The notes under the pieces were generated by a model. The model did not search any database and was not told where the DNA came from. It saw nothing but the letters and a program-made list of their open reading frames with translations. Source: an uncultured Schlesneria sp. (lineage in GTDB: Bacteria > Planctomycetota > Planctomycetia > Planctomycetales > Planctomycetaceae). From it: a DNA stretch of 64,000 bases. Shown in pieces: positions 24,463-33,511 of this stretch. The stretch lies in assembly GCA_903904835.1 (NCBI GenBank), contig CAIVEI010000088.1, positions 62,001 to 126,000 of the forward strand, given 5' to 3'. The position numbers were made by a program, and so were the translations under genes. Each line of letters opens with the position of its first letter. Positions within the stretch are counted from its first letter, which is position 1.

Positions 24463-25626
24463 ATGGTCATAATTACCCGGCTGGAAACCTTTGTGATTGG
24501 GGACGGTCCGGGGATCGATCCAGACAAAGGTGGCGTCGAACCGATCGCCTGCGTGCGAGTGCATACCGATGAAGGCATCGTGGGACTTTCGGAAGTCTTT
24601 CGTGTTCCACCTGGGGTGGTGCAATCAACCGTTGGCGACGGAAACACGCATTTCGGTCATTTGCTGATCGGACAAAAGCTCACGCATCCGGAGCGGGTGT
24701 GGCAGCATGTCTGGGACTCTTTGATTCACACCAATCGCCGAGGCTGGGAAATCATTATTCTCGGTGCCCTCGATGTCGCGATCTGGGATATTTACGGGCA
24801 AATGCTCAATCAACCAGTCTGGCAACTTCTAGGGGGAGTGCAGCGAGGTCCGTTTCAAACTCATCGCGAATCGCGGACTTATTCCGTCGTTCCGTATTGC
24901 ACCATCGTCTCCGATACCTGGGGTGGCGACGCGATGTTCAGCCAGCAAATCAGCCGCGTTGAGCAATTGCTGGAGCGGGGTTATCGAGCATTCAAAGTCG
25001 AACCGATGATGTCGACGCCGGGCGATGTGGTGGAATTGGCTCGACGAACGCGTCAGTTGCTTGGGCCGGTGCCGACGCTGATGGTTGACGTTGGTTACCT
25101 GTTTAACGATCTGCCGACAGTCGCCCGCATCTGTCGGGAACTGGAAGAACTCGACATTTTCTTTTTCGAGACCCCCTTCCCTGTCGATACGCCGGGCCCG
25201 TATGCGCGACTGTCCGAGTTGACATCGATTCCGCTGGCCATGGGTGAGCACGGTGTGACTCGCTGGGAGTTTCTGGAGATGATGGATCAAGGCCGGGTCT
25301 CGGTGATGCAGCCGTATATGACCACTTGTGGCGGGTTAACGGAGGCCAAGAGGATCGTTGATCTCGCCGTCCCGAGGGGAGCGCTGGTCTGCCCTGGCAA
25401 CTGGTCGACGCAGATTCTCGGTGCGGCGTCGGTTCACCTGGCGGCATATTCGCCCATCACGCCGTACATCGAATTTGCCGCAGCCGAAGTCTTTGACTCC
25501 CCGCTACGCCGTGAACTTCAGGAACTTGGGTTTCCCGCAATGAATGGCGAGATCGCTTTCCCTGAGGCTGCGGGGATTGGTTATCATCTGCCTGACGACG
25601 TAATTAACAAGTATCGATTGGATTAG
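24463..25626 (+). CDS. Enolase-superfamily dehydratase, mandelate racemase/MLE type
   Basis: A 387-aa protein from the ATG at 24463, with GGAG 8 bases upstream. It has ALDVAIWDIYGQ, the barrel lysine in AFKVEPM, TLMVDVGYLF (Asp), FFFETPFPVD (Glu), PLAMGEHGVTRWEF (Glu), and the segment MQPYMTTCGGLTEAKRI. The family abstracts a proton alpha to a carboxylate. It is followed by an MFS transporter 181 bases on, so the pair probably handle one substrate. Start-to-start distance to the divergent homologue is about 160 bases, leaving room for a shared control region. Confidence 0.85.
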   Translation: MVIITRLETFVIGDGPGIDPDKGGVEPIACVRVHTDEGIVGLSEVFRVPPGVVQSTVGDGNTHFGHLLIGQKLTHPERVWQHVWDSLIHTNRRGWEIIILGALDVAIWDIYGQMLNQPVWQLLGGVQRGPFQTHRESRTYSVVPYCTIVSDTWGGDAMFSQQISRVEQLLERGYRAFKVEPMMSTPGDVVELARRTRQLLGPVPTLMVDVGYLFNDLPTVARICRELEELDIFFFETPFPVDTPGPYARLSELTSIPLAMGEHGVTRWEFLEMMDQGRVSVMQPYMTTCGGLTEAKRIVDLAVPRGALVCPGNWSTQILGAASVHLAAYSPITPYIEFAAAEVFDSPLRRELQELGFPAMNGEIAFPEAAGIGYHLPDDVINKYRLD

Positions 25627-25649
25627 GGCGTTGTGGACACATCTTGTGC

Positions 25650-25679
25650 CACTGCTTGACCTTCCTCGGTCAAGCAGTG
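25650..25679. repeat. Hairpin repeat C, 12-bp perfect stem
   Basis: Arms CACTGCTTGACC (25650-25661) and its complement (25668-25679) enclose a six-base loop. A closely related hairpin in the opposite orientation lies at 40927-40968, sharing flanking words CTTGTGCCACT and AGTGCTCTT. It follows the dehydratase stop by 24 bases and could end that transcript, although no U-run follows. Confidence 0.7.
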
Positions 25680-25807
25680 CTCTTTGACCGGCCAAAAGAG
25701 AAGACACGGCTTCTCCGAAGAATCCGATGCAGTGGCACACAACCTGAGCCGTCGAATTTGAAATAAGCGCATGGATTTCAATTGCACTCACTTCCAATGA
25801 GGACTGC

Positions 25808-27091
25808 ATGAGCATATCGGTCGCCGAAAGTCCCCCGTTGCCAGCGATTCGTTGGCGCATCGTCGCGTTATTGATGGGCTTTGCTGCTTTGGGTCATTTT
25901 AACCGCGTCGGCATTTCTGTTGCAGGGAGCGAAGTGTTCATCCCCAAGTTAGGCCTGAGTGAAACCAGAATGGGCTGGGTCTATACGGCGTTCCTGATTG
26001 TCTACACATTGGGAATGTTACCTGGTGGATGGCTGATTGACCGTATTGGATCGGCCCGGTCATTGACGATTTACGGACTGTCGATGGGCGCATTCGTTGT
26101 ACTGACCGGCGTGCTTGGCTGGCTGACAAGCCGTTCTGAAAGTCTGTGGATCGGCCTGCTGGTCATTCGAGGTTGTGCCGGTCTTTGTAACGCGCCACTG
26201 CATCCGGCTGCGGCACATGTCGTTTCCGACTTAGTGCCAGTTCGCAGCCGAGCGACTGCCAATGGGACGGTGATCGCAGGAGCTGTCATCGGCATTGCGT
26301 GCAGCTACCCTGCATTCGGGTGGTTGATCGATCGGATGAACTGGCCCCTCGCATTCGTCGTCAGCGGATTCATGTTAATCGGGTACAGCCTTTTATGGCG
26401 TCGAATTACTTTGCCAATCACACATGGCTCGGCCTGGAATATCGTTTCTGAAACGTCCTCGATTGCTGAAGCGAACACGGTGACGCCCTGGGACGTCATA
26501 TGGAACCGCAATTTGTGGTTATTATCGCTTAGCTATGCGGCTTATGGCTATTTCCAGTACCTGTTTTTTTATTGGATGGATTTCTACTTCAAGTCGGTAT
26601 TGCATGTTCCCGATGTTGAAGCGAGGTGGGCTTCGTTCTGGATCATGCTGGCCATGGGAGGGGGGATGGCCGTGGGTGGGATGAGTACCGATTTCGTCTG
26701 TCAGCGACTCGGCAACGCCCTGGGGCGCCGTTCCATTGTCATCTTTGGCATGGGATTTGGCGCTGTATTTGGCCTTATGGGTGTGAACGTCACAGGCCAG
26801 ATCAATGTCGCGATGTGTCTGGCGATCTCGATGGCGGCGCTGGGGATGTGCGAAGGGGTTTTTTGGACCTGCGCCACCGACATCGGCGGCAAATCACGCG
26901 GCTTTTCGGGTGCCTTCATGAATACGGGTGGCAATGTGGGCGGATTGATTTCGCCCGTCCTGACTCCTGTGATGGCGAAACAACTGGGATGGCCCGGTGC
27001 AATCACGGTCGCCTGTGTGATCGCAGCTTTAGGTGGTGCAGTGTGGTTCGCAATTCGCCTCCCCGAACGAGATTCCATGGACGTTAAATGA
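25808..27091 (+). CDS. MFS transporter, probable sugar-acid (ACS/hexuronate-like) permease
   Basis: A 427-aa protein with about twelve hydrophobic segments and the MFS loop motif near residues 60-90 (GMLPGGWLIDRIGSARSL). The N-terminal NRVGISVAG and the conserved PLHPAAAHVVSDLVPVRSRATANG fit the anion:cation symporter group that carries hexuronates and glucarate-like acids. The neighbouring enolase-superfamily enzymes act on such acids, so this is likely the uptake system. The substrate is inferred from context only. Confidence 0.85.
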   Translation: MSISVAESPPLPAIRWRIVALLMGFAALGHFNRVGISVAGSEVFIPKLGLSETRMGWVYTAFLIVYTLGMLPGGWLIDRIGSARSLTIYGLSMGAFVVLTGVLGWLTSRSESLWIGLLVIRGCAGLCNAPLHPAAAHVVSDLVPVRSRATANGTVIAGAVIGIACSYPAFGWLIDRMNWPLAFVVSGFMLIGYSLLWRRITLPITHGSAWNIVSETSSIAEANTVTPWDVIWNRNLWLLSLSYAAYGYFQYLFFYWMDFYFKSVLHVPDVEARWASFWIMLAMGGGMAVGGMSTDFVCQRLGNALGRRSIVIFGMGFGAVFGLMGVNVTGQINVAMCLAISMAALGMCEGVFWTCATDIGGKSRGFSGAFMNTGGNVGGLISPVLTPVMAKQLGWPGAITVACVIAALGGAVWFAIRLPERDSMDVK

Positions 27092-27187
27092 CTGGTGATT
27101 CAGCCACTCCTTCGACGAGCGACCAACACGCGTGACACCGATTCTTCTCCGCACACATCCTTTTGCCCTTAAGGAACGATACCTCAA

Positions 27188-27973
27188 ATGAATTCAGAGC
27201 CAATGGACTTGATTCCGCTTTGGTGCGTTTTTCCATTGATTGCAGTCATTGGCCTGCTCGCAATGGAGGGTGGGTATCGATTCGGGAAATGGAGAGTTCA
27301 GGGGAAGTCTGTGGAAAAGGATGCGTCGCTGGATGCGATGGTTGCTTCGATCCTTGGCTTGTTGGCATTCATGCTCGCCTTTACGTTCAGCCTGGCTGCA
27401 GGTCGTTACGACGCGCGTCGCCAGGGGGTGTTCGAGGAAGCGAACTCAATCGGGACGACCTATCTTCGTGCGCGGCTTCTGCCGGAACCACAGCGTTCGA
27501 AGATTTCCGAACTACTGCGTCAGTACACCGAAAGTCGAATTCAGCAAGTTGCGAAGAGACAGGTCGACGACCTGCTGACTCAGTCGGGTGTATTCCACGA
27601 GCAACTCTGGTCACAGGCCATGGCGGCGGTTGAACAGGACCCTCGTTCGATCATGACAAACCTGTTTCTTCAATCACTGAACGAGACGATCAACCAGCAC
27701 AGCAAACGTGTGTTTATCGGGCTGCAAAGCCGAATTCCCGTCACCATCTGGATTGCTTTATTCAGCCTGACTTTGTTTGGGATGGCATCTGTCGGCTATC
27801 AGGCGGGACAGAACTCGCCAAGACGATCACCGGAAATGCCGATCCTGGTGCTGGCGTTCGCGGGAGTCCTGTTTCTGAACGTCGACTTGGATCGCCCGCA
27901 AGAAGGATTGCTGCGCGTCAGCCAGCAGCCCATGATTGATGTACTGAAAACAATGTATCCTGCCACACGGTAA
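27188..27973 (+). CDS. DUF4239 (bestrophin-like) membrane protein
   Basis: A 261-aa protein with an AAGGA ribosome-binding site. Hydrophobic segments lie near residues 10-25, 52-70, 183-200 and 215-230; between them is an amphipathic soluble stretch (RYDARRQGVFEEANSIGTTYLRARLL). This matches DUF4239, whose fold has been compared with bestrophin ion channels; the function is not known. It sits 23 bases before the GH13 gene, which may be co-transcribed. Confidence 0.75.
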   Translation: MNSEPMDLIPLWCVFPLIAVIGLLAMEGGYRFGKWRVQGKSVEKDASLDAMVASILGLLAFMLAFTFSLAAGRYDARRQGVFEEANSIGTTYLRARLLPEPQRSKISELLRQYTESRIQQVAKRQVDDLLTQSGVFHEQLWSQAMAAVEQDPRSIMTNLFLQSLNETINQHSKRVFIGLQSRIPVTIWIALFSLTLFGMASVGYQAGQNSPRRSPEMPILVLAFAGVLFLNVDLDRPQEGLLRVSQQPMIDVLKTMYPATR

Positions 27974-27996
27974 TCAAGGACATAAGAATAACTATT

Positions 27997-29481
27997 ATGA
28001 GCCCATCACTTTTTCCTATGCTTTATCAAATCAACACTCGCGTGTGGCTCACGGAGTTGTCCGGAGAACTGGGCCGAGCTGCGACGCTGGATGATATCCC
28101 CGACAGCGACCTCGACCGACTGGCCAGCCTCGGCTTCGAATGGCTGTGGTTTCTTAGCGTCTGGCAGACCGGTCTACGATCGCGTGAGGTATCGCGTACG
28201 AATCCTGAATGGAGAGCCGACTTTGAAGAGACTCTGCCAGATCTAATGGAAGACGACATTCAAGGCTCGGGTTTCGCGATCACGGGATATACGGTTCATG
28301 AGATTCTAGGAGGCAATGCCGCATTGGCACGACTTCGTGAACGATTGCACGAGCGTGGCCTGAAACTGATGCTCGACTTTGTCCCGAATCACATGGGGCT
28401 TGATCACCCCTGGGTCGACAGCCATCCTGATTATTTCATTCAAGGGACAGGAAACGACTTGGCTCAGACGCCTCATAACTTTGTCTGGGTACAGAGTCGC
28501 CAACGCGATTTGCTGTTGGCTCATGGTCGCGATCCCTATTTTGGGGGTTGGGTCGACACTCTGCAGCTTAACTATGCGAATTCGGCGCTGCAGTTGGCAA
28601 TGATTGGCGAACTGTTGAGAATCGCAGGACAATGTGACGGTGTGCGATGCGATATGGCGATGCTGGTGCTTCCCGAAGTCTTCGAAAAGACATGGGGCAA
28701 GCGGGCTCCCTTGTTCTGGCCGATGGCAACAAAGCACGTCCGAGAACGCTTTCCCAAGTTTCTTTTCCTTGCCGAAGTTTACTGGGACATGGAATGGACG
28801 CTTCAGCAACAGGGGTTTGATTACACTTACGACAAACGGTTATACGATCGACTGAGAGATGGTCATGCTCGGCCAGTGCGCGAGCATCTCTATGCGGGAC
28901 CGGATTACCAGAACAAACTGACTCGCTTCTTGGAGAACCATGACGAGCCGCGTGCGGCGGCGACATTTTCACCAGAAGTTCACCATGCTGCGGCGGTCAT
29001 CTCGTATTTTTCACCGGGCCTGCGCTTCTTTCATGACGGGCAGTTCGAAGGCCGAAAGAAACGAATTTCACCACATCTTGTTCGAGCCCCCAAGGAGCCA
29101 GTCGATGCAGACTTGAAACGGTTTTACGATCGTTTATTGACCGTGATGCATCAGCCCGCTGTTCGCGATGGCGAGTGGCAGTTATTGGAATGTCAACCGG
29201 CTTGGGATGGGAACGGAACGAACGACGATTTCCTTGTTTCGACATGGCGCAGTCAGACCAAGGAAACTCTCGTGGTTGCGGTGAACTACTCACCCCATCA
29301 AAGCCAATGCTATGTTCGATTGCCGTTTGAAGATCTGGACGTGTCAAAATGGCGACTCAGCGATCATCTGAGCCCGGCATGTTATTTACGCGACGGAAAC
29401 GAACTTTTTGGTCGAGGGCTGTACCTGGATATGGCGCCGTGGCAGTCCGCAGTTTTTTCGCTGATGTCCGCCGACGAGTGA
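27997..29481 (+). CDS. GH13 alpha-amylase family enzyme
   Basis: A 494-aa cytoplasmic protein (no signal peptide) with the GH13 catalytic set: MLDFVPNHMG (region I), GVRCDMAML with the nucleophile at D219, FLAEVYWDME with the acid/base at E260, and LENHDEP with the stabilising Asp at about 316. The family cleaves or rearranges alpha-1,4 or alpha-1,6 glucans; lack of a signal peptide points to intracellular glycogen or maltooligosaccharide processing. The closing domain is a short beta-sandwich. Confidence 0.9.
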   Translation: MSPSLFPMLYQINTRVWLTELSGELGRAATLDDIPDSDLDRLASLGFEWLWFLSVWQTGLRSREVSRTNPEWRADFEETLPDLMEDDIQGSGFAITGYTVHEILGGNAALARLRERLHERGLKLMLDFVPNHMGLDHPWVDSHPDYFIQGTGNDLAQTPHNFVWVQSRQRDLLLAHGRDPYFGGWVDTLQLNYANSALQLAMIGELLRIAGQCDGVRCDMAMLVLPEVFEKTWGKRAPLFWPMATKHVRERFPKFLFLAEVYWDMEWTLQQQGFDYTYDKRLYDRLRDGHARPVREHLYAGPDYQNKLTRFLENHDEPRAAATFSPEVHHAAAVISYFSPGLRFFHDGQFEGRKKRISPHLVRAPKEPVDADLKRFYDRLLTVMHQPAVRDGEWQLLECQPAWDGNGTNDDFLVSTWRSQTKETLVVAVNYSPHQSQCYVRLPFEDLDVSKWRLSDHLSPACYLRDGNELFGRGLYLDMAPWQSAVFSLMSADE

Positions 29482-29522
29482 TTGAATTTTCGCATCATTG
29501 CCTCGTGACGCAGTTATCGTGA

Positions 29523-29843
29523 TCATTTGATGGCTTCGGACTGCGGCGTCAGTTTCGATGACCCACTCGTAGAATCTGTCGTCGATCGGACTGAAGTCAG
29601 AAATCTACCGACCCAAACGCCTGCGCCGAATCCCAGAAGAGTACCACAGACGAGCAGCCTGGAATCTCGATCAAGAAACGAAAGGCTCCGGTCGGCGACA
29701 AAGTTCACGCCCGTCAGCAGAGCCATGGTTAAGACGAGACCGAACAGCAAGCCCGGAGTATCTCGCCAACGGAATCCCGTCATTCGAAATGATCTTGCGT
29801 GATTATCCAATTGGAACGCATTCTTTTCATGGTCGTCGCTCAT
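29523..29843 (-). CDS. Small two-span membrane protein
   Basis: A 106-aa protein with two hydrophobic segments (LLFGLVLTMALLTGVNFV and LLVCGTLLGFGAGVWVG) and a Ser/Thr-rich tail. No family recognised. It is opposite in direction to the GH13 gene, ending 42 bases from its stop. Composition and membrane pattern make it more likely real than a chance frame. Confidence 0.5.
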   Translation of the reverse strand: MSDDHEKNAFQLDNHARSFRMTGFRWRDTPGLLFGLVLTMALLTGVNFVADRSLSFLDRDSRLLVCGTLLGFGAGVWVGRFLTSVRSTTDSTSGSSKLTPQSEAIK

Positions 29844-30169
29844 CGTCGTTCGCTCCGTTCATTGTCCTGTTAGTAAGTCAGGCAACGTCGATCGTTCCCT
29901 TGCGGATCACAAAAATGGAATACTTTAACGTTGAAATTCGCCAATTGCCCGTCACCGCCAAGTGGTCGACAGACATTCTCATTTGTCAAGAACTCATGAA
30001 GACGGGACCGCGTGACTTCACCTTGAATTGGATATTTCTAATTTTTCTTGAAAAACGGAGTTAATCATCACCCCAGGTTGCGGTCCATTCGATATGGAAT
30101 GACTTGAACGGTTTTGGTGATCGTTCGTTATTCGCTTGTAACTTGGACGTTCAGAGTTTGGAGATGGTA
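29844..30169. other. Divergent region upstream of the fasciclin gene
   Basis: About 325 bases between the small membrane protein and the fasciclin gene. I see no gene or strong repeat. The promoter of the fasciclin gene should lie here, but no box pair with proper spacing stands out. Confidence 0.4.
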
Positions 30170-31213
30170 ATGATTCGTCGATTGATTTGTGGCATGGTCG
30201 CTGCGGCCCTTGTAGCGACATCCTCGGTTGGTGCATTCGCTCAAGGTACACCGGGAAAAGACATTGTAACGACTGCCGTCGAGGCTGGATCGTTTAAGAC
30301 ATTGGTTGCTGCAGTGAAAGCGGCTGGATTAGTGGAAACCCTGCAAGGTAAAGGTCCGTTTACCGTGTTCGCTCCAACTGATGAAGCGTTCGCCAAGTTA
30401 CCTGCTGGCACAGTTGAAACGTTGCTGAAGCCGGAAAATAAGCAGAAATTGATTTCGATCCTGACCTATCATGTCGTCCCTGGAAAGGTTCTCGCAGCCG
30501 ATGTCGTTAAGCTGAATGCTGCTGCCACAGTGAACGGGCAACGCGTCGATATTAAGGTTGACGGCGGCAAAGTGAAGGTTGATCAAGCAAATGTGGTCGC
30601 AACTGACATCGCGACTTCCAACGGCGTGATTCACGTCATCGATCAAGTCATTCTCCCATCGTCAGACGACATCGTGACCACGGCTGACAAAGCGGGAACT
30701 TTCAAAACGTTGATCGCTGCCGCGAAAGCTGCTGGTCTTGCCCCTGTATTGACTGGTGATCAGCCGTTAACCGTCTTCGCACCAACTGATTCAGCGTTTG
30801 CGAAGCTTCCCGCCGGTACGGTCGAAACTCTTTTGAAGCCAGAAAACAAAGATAAACTCGCGGCAATTTTGAAATTCCACGTCGTTCCGGGACGCGTCTA
30901 TTCCAACGACGTTCTCGCGAACAAGGGCTTGAAGACAGTTCAAGGCGGAACATTGACTGCTGCTGTGAAAGACGGAGTCGCAACGATCAATGGCGCCGGT
31001 CTCGTCGCGACTGACATCGACGCTTCCAACGGTGTAGTACACGTGATTGACACTGTGCTGTTACCACCACCCGCCGCAGCAAAGGGGGCTCAGGTGATGC
31101 ATCCTGCTCCACAGTATGTAAGCGTTCAACCTGCATCGCAGTACGCGAGTTATGTCTGTCCACAGACCGGTCGTGTTATCACCTACCAGATGCAAACTGC
31201 TCATCGTCGGTAG
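30170..31213 (+). CDS. Secreted protein with two fasciclin (FAS1) domains
   Basis: A 347-aa protein from the ATG at 30170, which has GGAG 7 bases upstream and opens with a signal peptide ([25 protein letters not shown]). Two FAS1 domains follow (about residues 30-160 and 162-295). Each has the H1 box ([13 protein letters not shown] / [13 protein letters not shown]), the [22 protein letters not shown] block, and the H2 box ([13 protein letters not shown] / [13 protein letters not shown]). The domains are similar enough to suggest a recent duplication. FAS1 proteins mediate adhesion at the cell surface. A Gln/Tyr-rich tail follows, with [15 protein letters not shown]. Confidence 0.92.
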   Translation: MIRRLICGMVAAALVATSSVGAFAQGTPGKDIVTTAVEAGSFKTLVAAVKAAGLVETLQGKGPFTVFAPTDEAFAKLPAGTVETLLKPENKQKLISILTYHVVPGKVLAADVVKLNAAATVNGQRVDIKVDGGKVKVDQANVVATDIATSNGVIHVIDQVILPSSDDIVTTADKAGTFKTLIAAAKAAGLAPVLTGDQPLTVFAPTDSAFAKLPAGTVETLLKPENKDKLAAILKFHVVPGRVYSNDVLANKGLKTVQGGTLTAAVKDGVATINGAGLVATDIDASNGVVHVIDTVLLPPPAAAKGAQVMHPAPQYVSVQPASQYASYVCPQTGRVITYQMQTAHRR

Positions 31214-31261
31214 AACAACGCGTGTGTGCTTCACACATGCACGTGACGGATTCCCAACTTC

Positions 31262-31307
31262 AATCAACGCATGGAACAAATTTGTTCCATGCGTTGATTT
31301 TTTTCTT
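31262..31307 (+). terminator. Strong factor-independent terminator after the fasciclin gene
   Basis: A perfect palindrome (19-bp arms at 31262-31280 and 31281-31299) is followed by a T-rich tract. It lies 48 bases after the fasciclin stop. This is the clearest terminator in the window. Confidence 0.9.
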
Positions 31308-31475
31308 GCATTCGGACTTGAATCCACATCGTTAAAACGAACTGAAAACTTTGTTTTGATTCGATTAATCGGACACAAAATCGGTCGGGTCGAGGTCGTC
31401 AACGATTATGATCGCCACCCAGCACAAAGTTAATTTAGGTTTGCTGATTAGCGCACGTCTTACCATAGAAACGAA

Positions 31476-32429
31476 ATGTCCCTTATGAATCCGATCGACC
31501 AGTTCCGACTGAATGCCGATTCATGTCTCGCGCTCGGCTCTTCGAATTCCACCAGGCAAGCAATGGCCGCTCCGCATTCCGCAGTCGTTCCATTTCTGAA
31601 TATCAAACTTCTCGGAACCTTCCGCGTTTCGCTTGTGATTGGCGGGGCGTTGTTTGCAAGTGGTCTTTATCATCTTGTGCTGTTGTGGATGACAAGCGCA
31701 GATTGGTCAGGACCAGTATCACTTCGGAAGCCAGGGCTTTTCGGAGTTTCTGCCGGAGTGACCGTCTGGTCGATCGCCTGGGTTTTGACGCAGATTGTTC
31801 CTCGTCGCAACGACCGGCGTTTTGCGACCCTGATGTCCCTCGGTCTGTTGCTCGAGGTGGGGTTAATTACCATCCAACAATGGCGTGGAGTCCCCTCGCA
31901 TTTCAATCGCACGACACCTCTCGACGCGGCAATCGAGACGATCATGCTTGTATTGATCCTGCTCGTCACCGTAGGAATTTCCTTGCTCTGTGTGAGATCA
32001 CGCAGGCTTTTGCCGATGCCAGAGTCGCGAGCAATTTCCATCCGGGCAGGCATGTGGCTACTTTTGTTTTCCTGCGGCTTGGGGTTTCTCGCAACAGTCG
32101 CAGGCCAAATCAATCTCGCAACTGGCCTGCCACCAGAGACATGGGGCAACGCGGGTGTCCTCAAATTTCCACACGGGGCCGCGCTGCATGCCATTCAGGC
32201 TTTACCGCTCTTATCACTTTTGCTCCAAAGATTTCGATTTTCGCACGCCTCCCTTATACTTCGGTTGGCCGTTGCAGCCCAAGTTCTGTTTTTAACACAT
32301 GCACTTTGGCAAACCATGAACGGTCGATCGAGATTCGATATTGACCTGACAGGTATCTCAGTACTGGCGGTGGCTGCATTAATGATTGTGTTTATCGGAA
32401 GAAGCTGGCCTTTCGCGGCCCGATGTTAA
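31476..32429 (+). CDS. Multi-span membrane protein of unknown function
   Basis: A 317-aa protein with about seven hydrophobic segments spread from residue ~50 to the C-terminus and no long soluble domain. I do not recognise the family. The first ~40 residues are hydrophilic, so a later start (the ATG encoding MAAPHSAVV at 31563) is possible. Its last 38 bases overlap the convergent ThuA gene. Confidence 0.65.
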   Translation: MSLMNPIDQFRLNADSCLALGSSNSTRQAMAAPHSAVVPFLNIKLLGTFRVSLVIGGALFASGLYHLVLLWMTSADWSGPVSLRKPGLFGVSAGVTVWSIAWVLTQIVPRRNDRRFATLMSLGLLLEVGLITIQQWRGVPSHFNRTTPLDAAIETIMLVLILLVTVGISLLCVRSRRLLPMPESRAISIRAGMWLLLFSCGLGFLATVAGQINLATGLPPETWGNAGVLKFPHGAALHAIQALPLLSLLLQRFRFSHASLILRLAVAAQVLFLTHALWQTMNGRSRFDIDLTGISVLAVAALMIVFIGRSWPFAARC

Positions 32430-33457
32430 GTTTCTTGTATTCAAAGCCGCTTTCAGGCGGATTGTATTCACCAACGATTTGCATGTTGGAATTCGGATTG
32501 ATCGCGGCCTCCGTCTGCAGACACCAGTAGATGGCATTCACGGTTAAACGCCGAAGTCCTTCACTCTGAAAATCCTGTGCGCTCCCCATCGTGACGTGAA
32601 ACACTCTCGACGTAAGCCCCTTGTTACCAGTCCATGTTTTGACCCACGCAACCGGCAGCGGAACAAGCGCAGCATTCACGTCGTCATCATGATTGCGTCC
32701 CGTCAAAGGTTGTCCGTCGACTAACGGTGTGCAGCCTTCGGGAAGATAGCCTCCTTCGTTGAACGTGCGATAAACATCCGACTTCCCCCAGATGTCGCCA
32801 ACTCCCGAAAGAACCGGATGATTTTTGTTCTTTTCGACGATGATTCCACGAGTGGAATCCTGCTGCCAGCGTCCGTGATGGCTCCGGAATGAACCACCCA
32901 GCACGCTTTCTCCGAAATCGTTTTTTTTTGCCATCCTGACGATAATCAAAACCGATAAAGCCATGATTGGCCGTACGGATTCCGATGATCGGTTTTCCTG
33001 AATCGAGGTAACGATAAATGTGCTGAAGTTGTTCCGGCGGCAGAGTGATCAGTCGGCTGAACAGGATCATCAAATCGCATTTTTCGAGATACTCAAGACC
33101 GGGAATGTTGTGCATCACCGACTTGTCTTCCCACCGGATCTTTTGAGTCGGATCAACCTCATTGTCCTGATTCAAGCTGAAAAGGACTGTGCAGTGAAAC
33201 CCGTGATGCTTGGCAAGCAGCTTCGCCATCATGGGCATTGAGTATTCGCTGCGGTATTCCTGATCGGCAGCAATCAGAATGATGTGCTTCCCCTTGCCCG
33301 GCCCCTGCTCACCAGAATACGTCAGCCAGAGCGAACTTTCGGGGACGGGATGTTCCGACGCGTGCAATCGGTGAATATTTCCTGAATGCACGATGAGATG
33401 GCCAAGCACGGCAATGATGAGGACCGTCGGACAGGACAATGATTTCGTTGTGGACAT
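32392..33457 (-). CDS. Secreted ThuA-like protein, frameshifted at an A9 tract
   Basis: From the ATG at 33457 the frame has a signal peptide, then KGKHIILIAADQEYRSEYSM, CDLMILFSRLITLPPEQLQHIY and GKPIIGIRTANHGFIGFD, the ThuA-like class I amidotransferase-fold pattern. At 32921-32929 nine A residues (minus strand) put the ribosome out of frame and the protein ends in unrelated basic sequence. In the neighbouring frame the family sequence goes on (NDFGESVLGGSFRSHHGRW, KNHPVLSGV, VAWVKTW, RVFHVTMGSAQDF, LRRLTVNAIYWCL) to a stop at 32392. Eight A residues would join them. ThuA-like proteins are common beside dehydrogenase and cytochrome genes in planctomycetes; their function is uncertain. The tract could be an assembly error, a mutation or a slippage site. 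Confidence 0.8.
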
Positions 33458-33511
33458 TCCATTTCCTGATGAACCAAGATTGGGTATCGCTCGTCAGATA
33501 CGTTATGAATT

